Of a DNA stretch of 64,000 nucleotides, positions 9,466-17,573 are shown one piece after another. The notes beneath the pieces were generated by a model. It was given only the letters and a program-made list of their open reading frames with translations. It was not told the origin of the DNA and searched no databases. The DNA lies in assembly GCF_022482365.1 (NCBI RefSeq), contig NZ_JAKVPE010000001.1, positions 1,364,001 to 1,428,000 on the forward strand, in the 5' to 3' direction. Numbering within the stretch: position 1 is the first letter of the stretch; each line of letters starts with the position of its first letter. This DNA is from Limosilactobacillus sp. GTDB lineage: Bacteria; Bacillota; Bacilli; Lactobacillales; Lactobacillaceae. The translations under genes and the position numbers were made by a program.

Positions 9466-9520
9466 GAACAGTTAACAAGGCGAGTAAAAAAGTGGACTCG
9501 CGGTTTGTTGGCTGTTCTTT
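9466..9520 (+). terminator. Long imperfect hairpin after the dipeptidase gene
   Basis: Three nested stems can form: GAACAG/CTGTTC, AACAA/TTGTT and GCGAGT/ACTCGC, around the loop AAAAAAGTGG, with TTTT directly after. About 17 pairs with small internal loops make it larger than the other terminators here. It probably ends the dipeptidase transcript, but a structured RNA is possible. Confidence 0.55.
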
Positions 9521-9566
9521 TGGCTTATCGGCGCTTTTTGTCTAGTATCTTTGCCAAATTAAGCAG

Positions 9567-9600
9567 AGTCCGGGAGGAAAACGCCTCCGCGGACTTTTTT
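9567..9600 (+). terminator. Intrinsic terminator upstream of the symporter promoter
   Basis: AGTCCG-GGAGG pairs with CCTCC-g-CGGACT and is followed by a TTTTTT run at 9595-9600. It lies upstream of the symporter promoter, so it insulates that gene from read-through. Confidence 0.85.
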
Positions 9601-9613
9601 ATTTAAGAAATTT

Positions 9614-9652
9614 TGATAAACGTTTGACATCCAGAGAAAAACCGCTTACAAT
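9614..9652 (+). promoter_or_regulatory. Sigma-A promoter with overlapping palindromic operator (cre-like)
   Basis: TTGACA (9624-9629) and TACAAT (9647-9652) are separated by exactly 17 bp. The -35 is embedded in TGATAAACGTTTGACA (9614-9629), a near-palindrome with the AAACGTTT core of LacI/CcpA-family operators. Overlap with the -35 predicts repression, consistent with carbon-source control of the sugar symporter that follows. Which regulator binds is inference. Confidence 0.75.
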
Positions 9653-9720
9653 TCAAACCGTAAAGCAATTATCTTTTTTAGAAAATCTCTCCGCTAATTC
9701 TGACGAAAGGATGCACACTA

Positions 9721-10992
9721 ATGAAAAAGCACAGCTTATTCAAAAACCCTTTTTATCGGTTTGACTCGCTAAACATTCTCTTATTCTTCACTGCCTGGGG
9801 AATCTGGTGGTCCTTCTTCCAGATCTGGCTCACTAACACCCTGCACTTCTCCGGTGCCCAGGTTGGGACGATCTACTCTTTCAACTCCGCCATCACCCTG
9901 GTCCTGATGTTCGTCTACGGTGCCATCCAAGACCGGCTCGGCTTGAAGCGGCACCTCCTGATCTTCTGTGCCGTCATGGAAATGCTGCTCGGCCCATTCT
10001 TCACCTGGGTCTACGCACCACTGCTCCACAGTAACTTCTATCTCGGGACCTTCCTCGGTTCCCTCTACCTGTCATTCGCCTTCCTGGCCGCTTCACCAAC
10101 CTTTGAAGCCGTCACGGAGCGGATCAGTCGGCGCTACGGTTTCGAATATGGTCAGGCACGGTCATGGGGTTCATTCGGTTACGCGGTTTCCGCACTGCTG
10201 GCCGGTTTCCTCTTCACCGTTAGCCCATACCTGGTCTTCTGGCTCTCATCCGGAATTGCCCTGTTGCTCTTCCTCCTGCTCGTCTTCGTCCACCCCGAAA
10301 AGAACGCTAAGGCGATTGACACCTACGAAAACAAGGTTGAAAACGCTAAGGAAAGCAGCACCGCTTCCCTGAAGGAAATTTTCGGCGTCTTCAAGATGAA
10401 GGCCCTTTGGCAAATCATCATCTACATCATCTTCTCCTGGACATTCTACACCGTCTTCGATCAGCAGATGTTCCCGCAATTTTTCACCCAATTCTTCGCA
10501 ACTAAGGCCCTTGGTCAACAGATGTACGGGGTTCTGAACTCCGTCGAAGTCTTCCTGGAAGCCATCATGATGGCCTGTGTTCCATGGCTGATGAAGAAGA
10601 TCGGTGTTCGGCGGACTCTCTTAGTCGGGATCACCATCATGGTTGTCCGGATTGGGGGCTGTGGCCTGGTTACCAACCCAGTCGGCGTTTCCTGCATCAA
10701 GTTGCTCCACGCCCCTGAAACCGCCTGCTTCGCCCTCGGCCTCTTCCGTTACTTCACCCTGCACTTTGATACCAAGGTTTCCGCAACCCTCTACATGGTC
10801 GGTTACCAGATTGCTGCTCAGGTTGGTCAGATCATCTTCTCGACTCCACTTGGTAACCTGCGTGACCACATCGGCTACAGCCACACCTTCTTGGTAATCT
10901 CCGGGATCACCCTGATCGCCGGGATCTACGCCCTCTTCATCCTGAAGAAGGATGACGTCGACGTCGAAGGTCAGCCGCTGGCCAAGGATTAA
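9721..10992 (+). CDS. LacY-type oligosaccharide:H+ symporter (OHS family MFS)
   Basis: The 423-residue protein aligns by eye along its length with E. coli LacY. VTERISRRYGFEYGQARSWG matches the LacY loop with the substrate Glu and Arg; YDVFDQQ-like TVFDQQMFPQFF, the helix-8 Glu in NSVEVFLEA, the Arg in MVVRIGG and the proton relay in IKLLHAPETACF (Lys, His, Glu) are all kept. It should therefore be a proton-coupled importer of a disaccharide or trisaccharide; lactose, sucrose, raffinose and maltose cannot be told apart. GAAAGGATG precedes the ATG. No glycosidase gene adjoins, so the sugar is presumably cleaved by an enzyme encoded elsewhere. Confidence 0.88.
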   Translation: MKKHSLFKNPFYRFDSLNILLFFTAWGIWWSFFQIWLTNTLHFSGAQVGTIYSFNSAITLVLMFVYGAIQDRLGLKRHLLIFCAVMEMLLGPFFTWVYAPLLHSNFYLGTFLGSLYLSFAFLAASPTFEAVTERISRRYGFEYGQARSWGSFGYAVSALLAGFLFTVSPYLVFWLSSGIALLLFLLLVFVHPEKNAKAIDTYENKVENAKESSTASLKEIFGVFKMKALWQIIIYIIFSWTFYTVFDQQMFPQFFTQFFATKALGQQMYGVLNSVEVFLEAIMMACVPWLMKKIGVRRTLLVGITIMVVRIGGCGLVTNPVGVSCIKLLHAPETACFALGLFRYFTLHFDTKVSATLYMVGYQIAAQVGQIIFSTPLGNLRDHIGYSHTFLVISGITLIAGIYALFILKKDDVDVEGQPLAKD

Positions 10993-11011
10993 TTAAAGCC
11001 ATAATAAAATT

Positions 11012-11056
11012 GAGCCCCGTCACCGGATTTTCTCCAGCGACGAGGCTCCTTTTTTA
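11012..11056. terminator. Intrinsic terminator between convergent genes
   Basis: GAGCCCCGTC (11012-11021) pairs with GACGAGGCTC (11039-11048), followed by CTTTTTTATT. It ends the symporter transcript and overlaps the end of the converging small gene. Confidence 0.88.
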
Positions 11057-11296
11057 TTCTTCCGCGAGCTTGCCGACGACCGGCAGGCCCTTCAATACCC
11101 TTTCACCGTGGGGCGATTTCTCAACCAGGACCGCGGTCAGGTCGCGCCCGGCCAGGTTGCCGTGGTGCTTGCCACCCTGCCAAGCGGGTTTGGCGGACAC
11201 GTCATAAACCGTCCCCTTGATCGCCACGTAGGCTGGTTGGCCGTTTTGGCCGTCAAACTTGGCTAACTCTTTCTTGGTAAATACTTGTTCTGTCAT
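11054..11296 (-). CDS. Cytochrome b5-like heme/steroid-binding domain protein
   Basis: This 80-residue single-domain protein has FTKKELAKFDGQNGQPAYVAI, then GTVYDVSAKPAWQGGKHHG and AGRDLTAVL, the layout of stand-alone cytochrome b5-like domains. The HHG within KHHGNLAG is near the first heme-ligand position; the second canonical His may correspond to SPHGERVL. I start at ATG 11296 because AAGGAGG is 8 bp upstream; a longer frame from 11332 overlaps that site. Small proteins of this type are common in lactobacilli, with unproven heme or steroid binding and a possible redox role. Confidence 0.8.
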   Translation of the reverse strand: MTEQVFTKKELAKFDGQNGQPAYVAIKGTVYDVSAKPAWQGGKHHGNLAGRDLTAVLVEKSPHGERVLKGLPVVGKLAEE

Positions 11297-11382
11297 TTTG
11301 GCCCCTCCTTTGGTTTGTGCTGACTTCAGCATACCATCTCACCGGCGGGAAAGGGCCCTTTGCCGACTTTATTAAGCAAAAC

Positions 11383-12087
11383 TTACTGATTGTCCTTGGC
11401 AAATACCAGGTGGACGCCGCCATCACCAAGCGGATCGGCGCGGACGAGCTGGAAGCGCTGGTCGACGAAGACCTGTTTGGTGTCGAAGGTGCCCTTCTTC
11501 GTAACGTCGCCGCTGATGTAGGGGGCCACCACCAGGGAAATTTCATCGACCAGGCCGGCCTTGAGAAAGGCTCCGTTGATCAGGGCGCCACCACCGAGCA
11601 CCATCTTTTCGATGCCAAAGCGTTGCCGCAGCTTGACCAGGGCCTGTTCAAAGTCAATCTGCTCATCCCCGCAGACCAGGTACGGGATCGCCATTGACCG
11701 CAAAAACGCCAGGTAGCGCTTGTCAGCCAGCTTGGTCACCACCTCGATCGCCCGGCTCTTCTTGCCGGCATAATCGAAGTAGTTCTTTTCCCAGCCGGCC
11801 CGGCCGCGCCGATCAAAGCTGACATCCCAGGTCGTGGCCTGCAGGTTTTCCGGTGACCAATCGGTGTAGTCAATCCCGGTCGGGTCGTACTGGCTGAGGT
11901 CGACCTTCCCCGGTGCCGCGTACATAACGATTGTGTTGCTGCCGTTCGCATTGGTGTTGCTCAGCTTAAAGAGAATGTCGTCATAAAAGTCTCCTGAGGC
12001 CTTGTCACCCGGCAGGCCGTCCCAGTCGCCATCAATCTTGCCGTCAATCGACTGATACATGTGAATGATTACCTTTGCCCGTTCCAT
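11383..12087 (-). CDS. RibD C-terminal/dihydrofolate reductase-fold oxidoreductase
   Basis: This 234-residue protein starts VIIHMYQSIDGKIDGDW, the SxDGKI strand of the RibD-C/DHFR fold, and later has FGIEKMVLGGGALINGAFLKAGLVDEIS in two blocks, the NADPH-binding glycine motif and the LVDE signature. The family reduces pyrimidine-like or other small substrates using NADPH. No riboflavin genes are nearby, so it is a stand-alone reductase of unknown substrate. A paralogue with the same architecture is at 51822-52499. Confidence 0.82.
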   Translation of the reverse strand: MERAKVIIHMYQSIDGKIDGDWDGLPGDKASGDFYDDILFKLSNTNANGSNTIVMYAAPGKVDLSQYDPTGIDYTDWSPENLQATTWDVSFDRRGRAGWEKNYFDYAGKKSRAIEVVTKLADKRYLAFLRSMAIPYLVCGDEQIDFEQALVKLRQRFGIEKMVLGGGALINGAFLKAGLVDEISLVVAPYISGDVTKKGTFDTKQVFVDQRFQLVRADPLGDGGVHLVFAKDNQ

Positions 12088-12118
12088 TTTCGGTTCCTCC
12101 TATCTGACTGTATTATAC

Positions 12119-12152
12119 CAAAAAGGCCGCCCTCCATTTGGAAGGCGGCGCG
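12119..12152 (-). terminator. Intrinsic terminator of the HesB-like gene
   Basis: Read on the minus strand, GCCGCC ... GGCGGC forms a GC-rich stem followed by CTTTTTGG. It sits just after the minus-strand stop at 12156 and before the RibD-C gene start. Confidence 0.85.
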
Positions 12153-12155
12153 GCT

Positions 12156-12554
12156 TTAGCAGTCATGAGTTCCGCTATATTCGGTGGTGACCGGCTCGGT
12201 CAGGTCGACAACTTCCAGGTTCTCGGTCAGCGTCCCCTTCGTCGGGCTAACCAGCGGCATGGTGAAGTACTTCGGGTTGAAACGGACCTCCATCTGGTTT
12301 TCAAACTGGATGTTAGCGTAAGGCTCGCTCTTGATCCAGACGTCGCCAATGTTGGAAGTCACCCGCTCGTCAAAGTCATGCAGATCGGCGCCCTGGTTGA
12401 CGAAGATCAGGCGGTAATTGGCGTCCAGGCTGCAGTTGCCGATGGCGGAAAAGGGCCCCACCCCGTCGTCGAAGTCCAGGACAATTTTCTTCCCCGGGCG
12501 CAGGTACTTGGCGATTCGTTGCTTGGCTTCAGCGGTAAAAGTTAATTGCTTCAT
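12156..12554 (-). CDS. HesB/IscA-like iron-sulfur biosynthesis family protein
   Basis: The 132-residue protein opens with LTFTAEAKQRIAKYL and continues KKIVLDFDDGVGPFS, the pattern of the divergent Firmicutes branch of the Fe-S_biosyn (HesB-like) fold. Only one cysteine (GNCSLDANY) is seen, not the three that IscA uses to hold a cluster, so a scaffold role is doubtful; these proteins are annotated by fold. It is monocistronic with its own terminator, divergent from the FRG gene. Confidence 0.75.
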   Translation of the reverse strand: MKQLTFTAEAKQRIAKYLRPGKKIVLDFDDGVGPFSAIGNCSLDANYRLIFVNQGADLHDFDERVTSNIGDVWIKSEPYANIQFENQMEVRFNPKYFTMPLVSPTKGTLTENLEVVDLTEPVTTEYSGTHDC

Positions 12555-12724
12555 CAGCGCTTCCTCCTCATTTCTTACTAATTGTTAGTTTACGCTTTTA
12601 GCGAGAAAATCAAACTAATCTGCTCAGGCGGCAAATGCGTCTTCCCACCTTGTGAATTTCGTTCTATACTTTGGGCAAAGGATTCGAACGCAATGATCAG
12701 CAGACACCAAAGGGGAAGAGTACG

Positions 12725-13816
12725 ATGATTCATGAAATTAAGACCGTCTCAAACTACATTGAAGAGATTGAAAAACTCATTAACAGTAAAAAGCACAACT
12801 ACTATTTCCGTGGGCAAGACGACGCCTTCTCCAACACCCTTCCCGCGGTTTTCCGCAGTCGCAAGCTCCTCGACAACGAGGATAACCTCTTCAACGATTT
12901 CTTGATGACCGACCCACAGCTCTTCGAGAAGTGCCGAACAAACTTTGAGCGGCTCGCGTTGATGGAGCACTATCACTTGCCGACGCGACTGCTCGACGTC
13001 AGCAGCAATCCCCTAATCGCCCTGTTCTTTGCCGTGAAGGGCGGTCAGGGGAACGGTGAGGTCTACGTCTACAAGGACCAGCCCAACCGCGATAAGCTGG
13101 CAAAGATGCTGGATCACCAGGGCTGGCCCCACCTGATTGCGGAGTACGACGCCAAGATCGGCTCGACCTACCACAATTACTTTAAGAAAAACGCCTTTTC
13201 CAACGAAATGCAGCTGGAGTCTTCCCTCGCCCGTCAGTCGATGGCCGACAAGAGCTCCTTTTTCCAAACCATCAAACACTTCTACGAGTTGGATGATCAA
13301 TACATCGCCAAGCAGCATAAGCTTTGGAGTCAGAGCTATTTCAGCTACTTCGAGGATGACGCGGCCAGCCACTTTATCGACTTCAAGCGGGACCTGCAGA
13401 CGATCCCCTTCCTGCGCCTGTTTGAAGAAGCCAAGCGGGACATCCCCAGTTTTGCCAATAAGCTGAACCCGCTGGAGCTGATTGTCCCAAAGATTGTTAA
13501 CAGCACGCGGATGAGTCGCCGGATGGAAAACCAGCAGGGCCTCTTCCTCTTCGTGCCCTTCATCGGCGACGAGTATGACCAGTCGGTGGCGATTGACTAC
13601 GCCGAAGTCGAGCACCGTGCCCAGCTGGCGATCGATGTCTTGAGCCTGTATAACCATGACCATCCCGACGAGAAGGAGAAGTACATCATCCCCGTCCAGT
13701 ACAAGCACGGCATCCTAGACGAGTTGGCCAAACTCGGCATCGACTCCAGCTTCATCTATCCCGAGGACCATACTAAAAAGGCCGAATTGATCAAGAATAA
13801 GTACCTGGAGCTATAG
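12725..13816 (+). CDS. FRG-domain protein
   Basis: The product is 363 residues. Its N-terminal domain (about residues 1-125) carries YYFRGQDDAFSNTLPAVFR, the Phe-Arg-Gly motif that names the domain, and YHLPTRLLDVSSNPLIALFFA, the second conserved block. The rest (130-363) is soluble, charged and not recognised. ATG 12725 follows AAGGGGAAGAG; an upstream in-frame start (12671) has no site. FRG proteins are found in mobile and accessory regions of bacteria and phages; the biochemical activity is unknown. No partner gene adjoins. Confidence 0.82.
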   Translation: MIHEIKTVSNYIEEIEKLINSKKHNYYFRGQDDAFSNTLPAVFRSRKLLDNEDNLFNDFLMTDPQLFEKCRTNFERLALMEHYHLPTRLLDVSSNPLIALFFAVKGGQGNGEVYVYKDQPNRDKLAKMLDHQGWPHLIAEYDAKIGSTYHNYFKKNAFSNEMQLESSLARQSMADKSSFFQTIKHFYELDDQYIAKQHKLWSQSYFSYFEDDAASHFIDFKRDLQTIPFLRLFEEAKRDIPSFANKLNPLELIVPKIVNSTRMSRRMENQQGLFLFVPFIGDEYDQSVAIDYAEVEHRAQLAIDVLSLYNHDHPDEKEKYIIPVQYKHGILDELAKLGIDSSFIYPEDHTKKAELIKNKYLEL

Positions 13817-13928
13817 GCAGGGCGCATGACCGGCGATTCGAGATGGGCATTTAACATTTTGTCCGGCACACCCTAGAATGGGGCTAACTAATCAGATCAA
13901 TCCTGATCTCGGAAAGGGAGCCCTTTTC

Positions 13929-14789
13929 ATGCGTCGTCGTTTTGCTATTCTTACCATCGTTGTCATCGCCGTTGCAATCGGGGGCCTGGCTGCCTGGCAC
14001 CGCGCCCGGGCAGCTAAGCAGTTCGTTCAATCAAGCGTTCCCACCATCTTCGTCCACGGTTGGGGCAGCAGTGCCAATGCCGAAGCCAAGATGACCCACG
14101 CCGCCAAGCGGGCTGGGGTCACCGAGACAATCGTCCGGGCCAACGTTGCCAAAAGCGGCAAGGTGACGTTTAACCGCACCATCCCGGCGCACGCGATCAA
14201 CCCGATCGTTGAGGTCAACCTGGCCGACAACAAGCTGAGCGCCTACAAGCACGACTATGTCACTGGCTACAAGCACGGCGGCACCTACGTCAAAAACGTC
14301 GTCCTGGCGCTGGAAAAACAGCACCACTACGCCGCCATTAACCTCGTCGGCCATTCGATGGGCAACCTGGAGATCATCAACTACATCAACGATAACGTCA
14401 ACAATGACCGGCTGCCGAAGATCAACCACCTCGTCGCGATTGCCGGCCACTACAATGGCTTTGTCGGGCAAAAAACTGCTACCAGCAGGGTCGATCCCCA
14501 AACTGGCAAGCCAACGCGCGAGGATGCCAGCTTCAAGCCGCTCCTGAGTCTTCGCCAGACCTTTCCCACCAACACGCGGGTGCTGAACATCTACGGCGAC
14601 ATGAAGGACGGCTCACATTCCGACGGCGACGTCCCGGTTAATTCGGCCAAGACGCTCAAATACCTGGTCGCCGGTCGCGCTAGGTCCTACCGGGAAGTGG
14701 AGATTAAGGGCAAGGACGCCCAGCACAGCAAGCTCCACAACAACGATCAGGTCAACCGCGAACTGGTCAACTTCCTTTGGCGCAAATAA
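13929..14789 (+). CDS. DUF915-type alpha/beta hydrolase, membrane-anchored or secreted
   Basis: The 286-residue protein begins MRRRFAILTIVVIAVAIGG, a charged then hydrophobic signal or anchor segment. TIFVHGWGSSANAEAK is the oxyanion strand and NLVGHSMGNLEI holds the nucleophile Ser. An Asp in IYGDMKDGSHSDGDV and a His near QHSKLHNN complete a plausible catalytic set. ATG 13929 sits behind AAAGGGAG; the upstream ATG 13878 would add an unrelated tail. DUF915 proteins are common cell-surface hydrolases in lactobacilli, substrates unknown. Confidence 0.85.
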   Translation: MRRRFAILTIVVIAVAIGGLAAWHRARAAKQFVQSSVPTIFVHGWGSSANAEAKMTHAAKRAGVTETIVRANVAKSGKVTFNRTIPAHAINPIVEVNLADNKLSAYKHDYVTGYKHGGTYVKNVVLALEKQHHYAAINLVGHSMGNLEIINYINDNVNNDRLPKINHLVAIAGHYNGFVGQKTATSRVDPQTGKPTREDASFKPLLSLRQTFPTNTRVLNIYGDMKDGSHSDGDVPVNSAKTLKYLVAGRARSYREVEIKGKDAQHSKLHNNDQVNRELVNFLWRK

Positions 14790-14821
14790 TTTTGAAGCGT
14801 TGCAAAAAAATCAGTTAACCA

Positions 14822-14866
14822 AAAAAATCGGATGATGAACCATGTCGGCTCGTCATTCGATTTTTA
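14822..14866. terminator. Bidirectional terminator
   Basis: AAAAATCGGATGA pairs with TCATTCGATTTTT around a 17-base loop, giving A and T tracts on both strands. It separates the DUF915 gene from the convergent dehydrogenase gene. Confidence 0.82.
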
Positions 14867-14931
14867 AGATTTACGAGAATACTAATTTTATACAGATATC
14901 CTTCTATTTGATTTTGGCCAATCATCCTTGA

Positions 14932-15822
14932 TTAGGCCTCCAAAAAATTAGGATCAGCAAATTCTGGGTGTGGATAATGATAGAATCCCTGACCAGATTC
15001 TTGACCGAAGTGCCCAGCAGCGGCCATTTCTTTCAGTTTTGCATCGATTTCCTTATAAACTTCATTATGCGTCATCGCATAGAAGTTCTCGACCATCTGT
15101 AATGAGGTCCGAACGCCTACTTGATCCAAAATCATAAATGGGCCCAATGGTGACTCTGTCGAAATCATCCAATCTTTATCAATCGTTTGTGGATCAGCTA
15201 CATTTTTAACCCAAAGCTGCAACGCTGAGGAGAGAAGCGGAACTAGAAGAGCATTTAAAACATAGCCGTGCTGTTCCTTATGCAGCTCAATCGGCACCAT
15301 CTTGATTGCCTTAGCAAAATCAACAACCTCCTGATAGACTGTAGGATCAGTCTGGACCGTCCCCATAATTTCTGCAACATTATGACGCCAAATCATATTG
15401 GCAAAATGCATGTGGAGATACTTTGCCGGCCGGTCAACATAGTCAACCAGCTGGGAAGGAACAAAAGTTGATGAGTTGCTAGCAAACACAGTCTTTTTAG
15501 GAGCAGCAGCCGATAGTTCCTTATAAAATTCTTCCTTAATTGCCAAAGATTCAGGAAGAGCTTCGATTACATAATCGGCATCCTTTACAGCATCATTAAG
15601 ATCAGTTGTAACATTAACAATATTGTCCATTCCGGCCTGAAGTTCTTTATCGCTTAATTTCAGATCATGCTTGTAGCTTGGCTCTAATGCAGTTAGCCTC
15701 TCTTTCACAGATTCAATATTGTGATCATAAATGGTAACTTTAAACCCGCTCAGTGCAGTCTGATACGCGATTTGACTGCCTAACACACCAGCACCAGCAA
15801 TTGTAATATTAGAAAATGCCAT
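14932..15822 (-). CDS. 3-hydroxyacyl-CoA dehydrogenase family protein
   Basis: This 296-residue NAD-dependent dehydrogenase has the Rossmann motif ITIAGAGVLGSQIAYQT, the SNSST segment and HMHFANMIWRHNVAEIM, the family's His-containing catalytic stretch, then GYVLNALLVPLL as the helical domain entry. GGGAGG lies 8 bp before ATG 15822; an upstream frame to 15876 has no site. No other beta-oxidation genes are present, so it may act on a short hydroxy acid rather than an acyl-CoA. The gene is visibly AT-richer than most of the window and divergent from a PucR regulator that probably controls it. Confidence 0.85.
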   Translation of the reverse strand: MAFSNITIAGAGVLGSQIAYQTALSGFKVTIYDHNIESVKERLTALEPSYKHDLKLSDKELQAGMDNIVNVTTDLNDAVKDADYVIEALPESLAIKEEFYKELSAAAPKKTVFASNSSTFVPSQLVDYVDRPAKYLHMHFANMIWRHNVAEIMGTVQTDPTVYQEVVDFAKAIKMVPIELHKEQHGYVLNALLVPLLSSALQLWVKNVADPQTIDKDWMISTESPLGPFMILDQVGVRTSLQMVENFYAMTHNEVYKEIDAKLKEMAAAGHFGQESGQGFYHYPHPEFADPNFLEA

Positions 15823-16082
15823 AAAATCATCCTCCCAGATTGTAGTAGCCATAGCATACGGAAATTCTACTAACAAAATGCATTGTGCCCTAGTTCCATG
15901 TTAATTATCGATAACCAGGAGCCAGTAATCGAATCCTTTTTACTTTCCATTATGCTTGTTTGCTTCTGGATAAACCGCTTTCGGCTACGGTTTTATTGTA
16001 CTAAAATTAGAAGAATGGAAATAGATTTCTTTGCACAATCATTCACAATATCGTTGTGCACGCTGCACATTCTGGAGGAATT

Positions 16083-17573
16083 ATGAAATTCACTAAACTT
16101 GTTCATCAACTGCGGAGCCAGCTAAAGATTCGTCAAATAAAATACGGTGCTAATGCTAATGTCTATCAACTACACTTAGGAGTCACTGGGCAGCAACACT
16201 TGGGAAGTGTCAATTTGCTTAAAAAACATTCCCATTTCTACCTCGTTAATGGCAACGATTGTGCAGAAATTTTTTGTCCCAGTACCATAGCGGAGAGTGC
16301 AGATTATTCAAAGTTCGATGATTATCAATGCCATATCGTCAACATTATTAACCAACTTTTTCAGCAAGAGCAGCAGGAAAATACTCATATTCTTGAAGCA
16401 CTTACTTCATCATTTCGCGAGTCCAGTATTGAACAGGTTCTTAACCAGCTGGCGCAAAAACTAAATAACTCACTCTTAATTATGAGCTCTAACTATCAGA
16501 TTATTGCCTACTCAACTCAGTTTGGTCTTCCTCCTGCACCTTGGTGTAATGTTATTAAGCAGGGGTATTCGGACGATAAAATTATCATGCAAATCAGCCG
16601 CTCCATTAGCCTTCCATTGCTTGCTGCTCATCAGCCATACAAAACCTCCATTACCAAGGGAGAAGAGCTAGTTATTAATCTTTTTAATCAGGGAAACTTA
16701 ATTGCTTTTCTAGTTCTTTTTAACGATCAACACCCAATCGATGACGACCAACGAGCCTTGCTCACTACGGCCGCTATATTTCTTAAGCAGCGCCTCCTTG
16801 CTGCCGGTTTAATCAACAATTGGAATTCACAATGGGAAGATTCACTAATTGAACTACTGAAGAACGATCGTTTTGACAGCATTCCGGCAATTCTTAATAA
16901 GCACCATCTGACGTTTCCAGCAGAACAAGCACTGTTATTTTGCCAATCGACTGGAGATCGCCCTCTATCGTTTCTCAAAATGGCCCTCCAGCATCTCCTT
17001 GTTAAAGAGTTTGGTTCAGCCTTAACCTCAGTTTATGAAGGACGAGTTGTTAGCAATTTTAAGTTGCCAATCCGGGAACTACACTGTTCTGTCACTGAAA
17101 AAAAGTTAACCAAAATTGCCAAGCAACTGAAAATTACTATGTTAGTTACCAACCCTTTTAACGATCTTAGACAAATTCATGATATGTATCAGCTCGGTTT
17201 AACGGGATGCCACCTGCTGACAATCAATCAACCAGTCGAATTTCTTTATCGACATCAGTTGCTACTGCTCTCCACCATTTCGCAGGACAAATACCATTTG
17301 TTGATCGATCCAGAGATAGAGCAATTAAAACAATATGATATCCAGCATCGAACCGCACTCTTGCCCACATTGGCAACGTTAATTAAATATAATGGTCAAA
17401 TCCAAAAAGCTGCTGCCGCACTCTATGTTCACCGCAATACCCTAACTAATCGTATCAAGCAAATTGAACGGATTAGCGGCTATAATCTAGCAAACTATGC
17501 TGACCTTTTTGCCATTAATTTTTCCTTACAGCTCAGCAATATTATTAAAAATAATCCTATAAATGGATGGTAG
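16083..17573 (+). CDS. PucR/CdaR-family transcriptional regulator
   Basis: The product is 496 residues. The C-terminal helix-turn-helix (AAAALYVHRNTLTNRIKQIE) is the PucR HTH_30 signature; the long N-terminal part would sense a metabolite. GGAGG precedes ATG 16083. The gene is divergent from the 3-hydroxyacyl-CoA dehydrogenase (260-bp shared upstream region), the usual arrangement for local regulation. Its last codon and stop (TGG TAG, 17568-17573) come partly from the inserted IS30 element. The empty site rebuilt from the target duplication reads GGA TAA, so the native protein would end one residue earlier. Confidence 0.85.
   Translation: MKFTKLVHQLRSQLKIRQIKYGANANVYQLHLGVTGQQHLGSVNLLKKHSHFYLVNGNDCAEIFCPSTIAESADYSKFDDYQCHIVNIINQLFQQEQQENTHILEALTSSFRESSIEQVLNQLAQKLNNSLLIMSSNYQIIAYSTQFGLPPAPWCNVIKQGYSDDKIIMQISRSISLPLLAAHQPYKTSITKGEELVINLFNQGNLIAFLVLFNDQHPIDDDQRALLTTAAIFLKQRLLAAGLINNWNSQWEDSLIELLKNDRFDSIPAILNKHHLTFPAEQALLFCQSTGDRPLSFLKMALQHLLVKEFGSALTSVYEGRVVSNFKLPIRELHCSVTEKKLTKIAKQLKITMLVTNPFNDLRQIHDMYQLGLTGCHLLTINQPVEFLYRHQLLLLSTISQDKYHLLIDPEIEQLKQYDIQHRTALLPTLATLIKYNGQIQKAAAALYVHRNTLTNRIKQIERISGYNLANYADLFAINFSLQLSNIIKNNPINGW
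17555..17568 (+). repeat. Left 14-bp target-site duplication of IS30 copy 1
   Basis: TCCTATAAATGGAT immediately before the element is repeated exactly at 18848-18861 after it. Confidence 0.93.

Noticed and set aside
12660-12690. tRNA-like stretch with ATTCGAA
   Set aside because: No acceptor, anticodon or D-arm pairing could be found around it; no tRNA gene was seen anywhere in the window.
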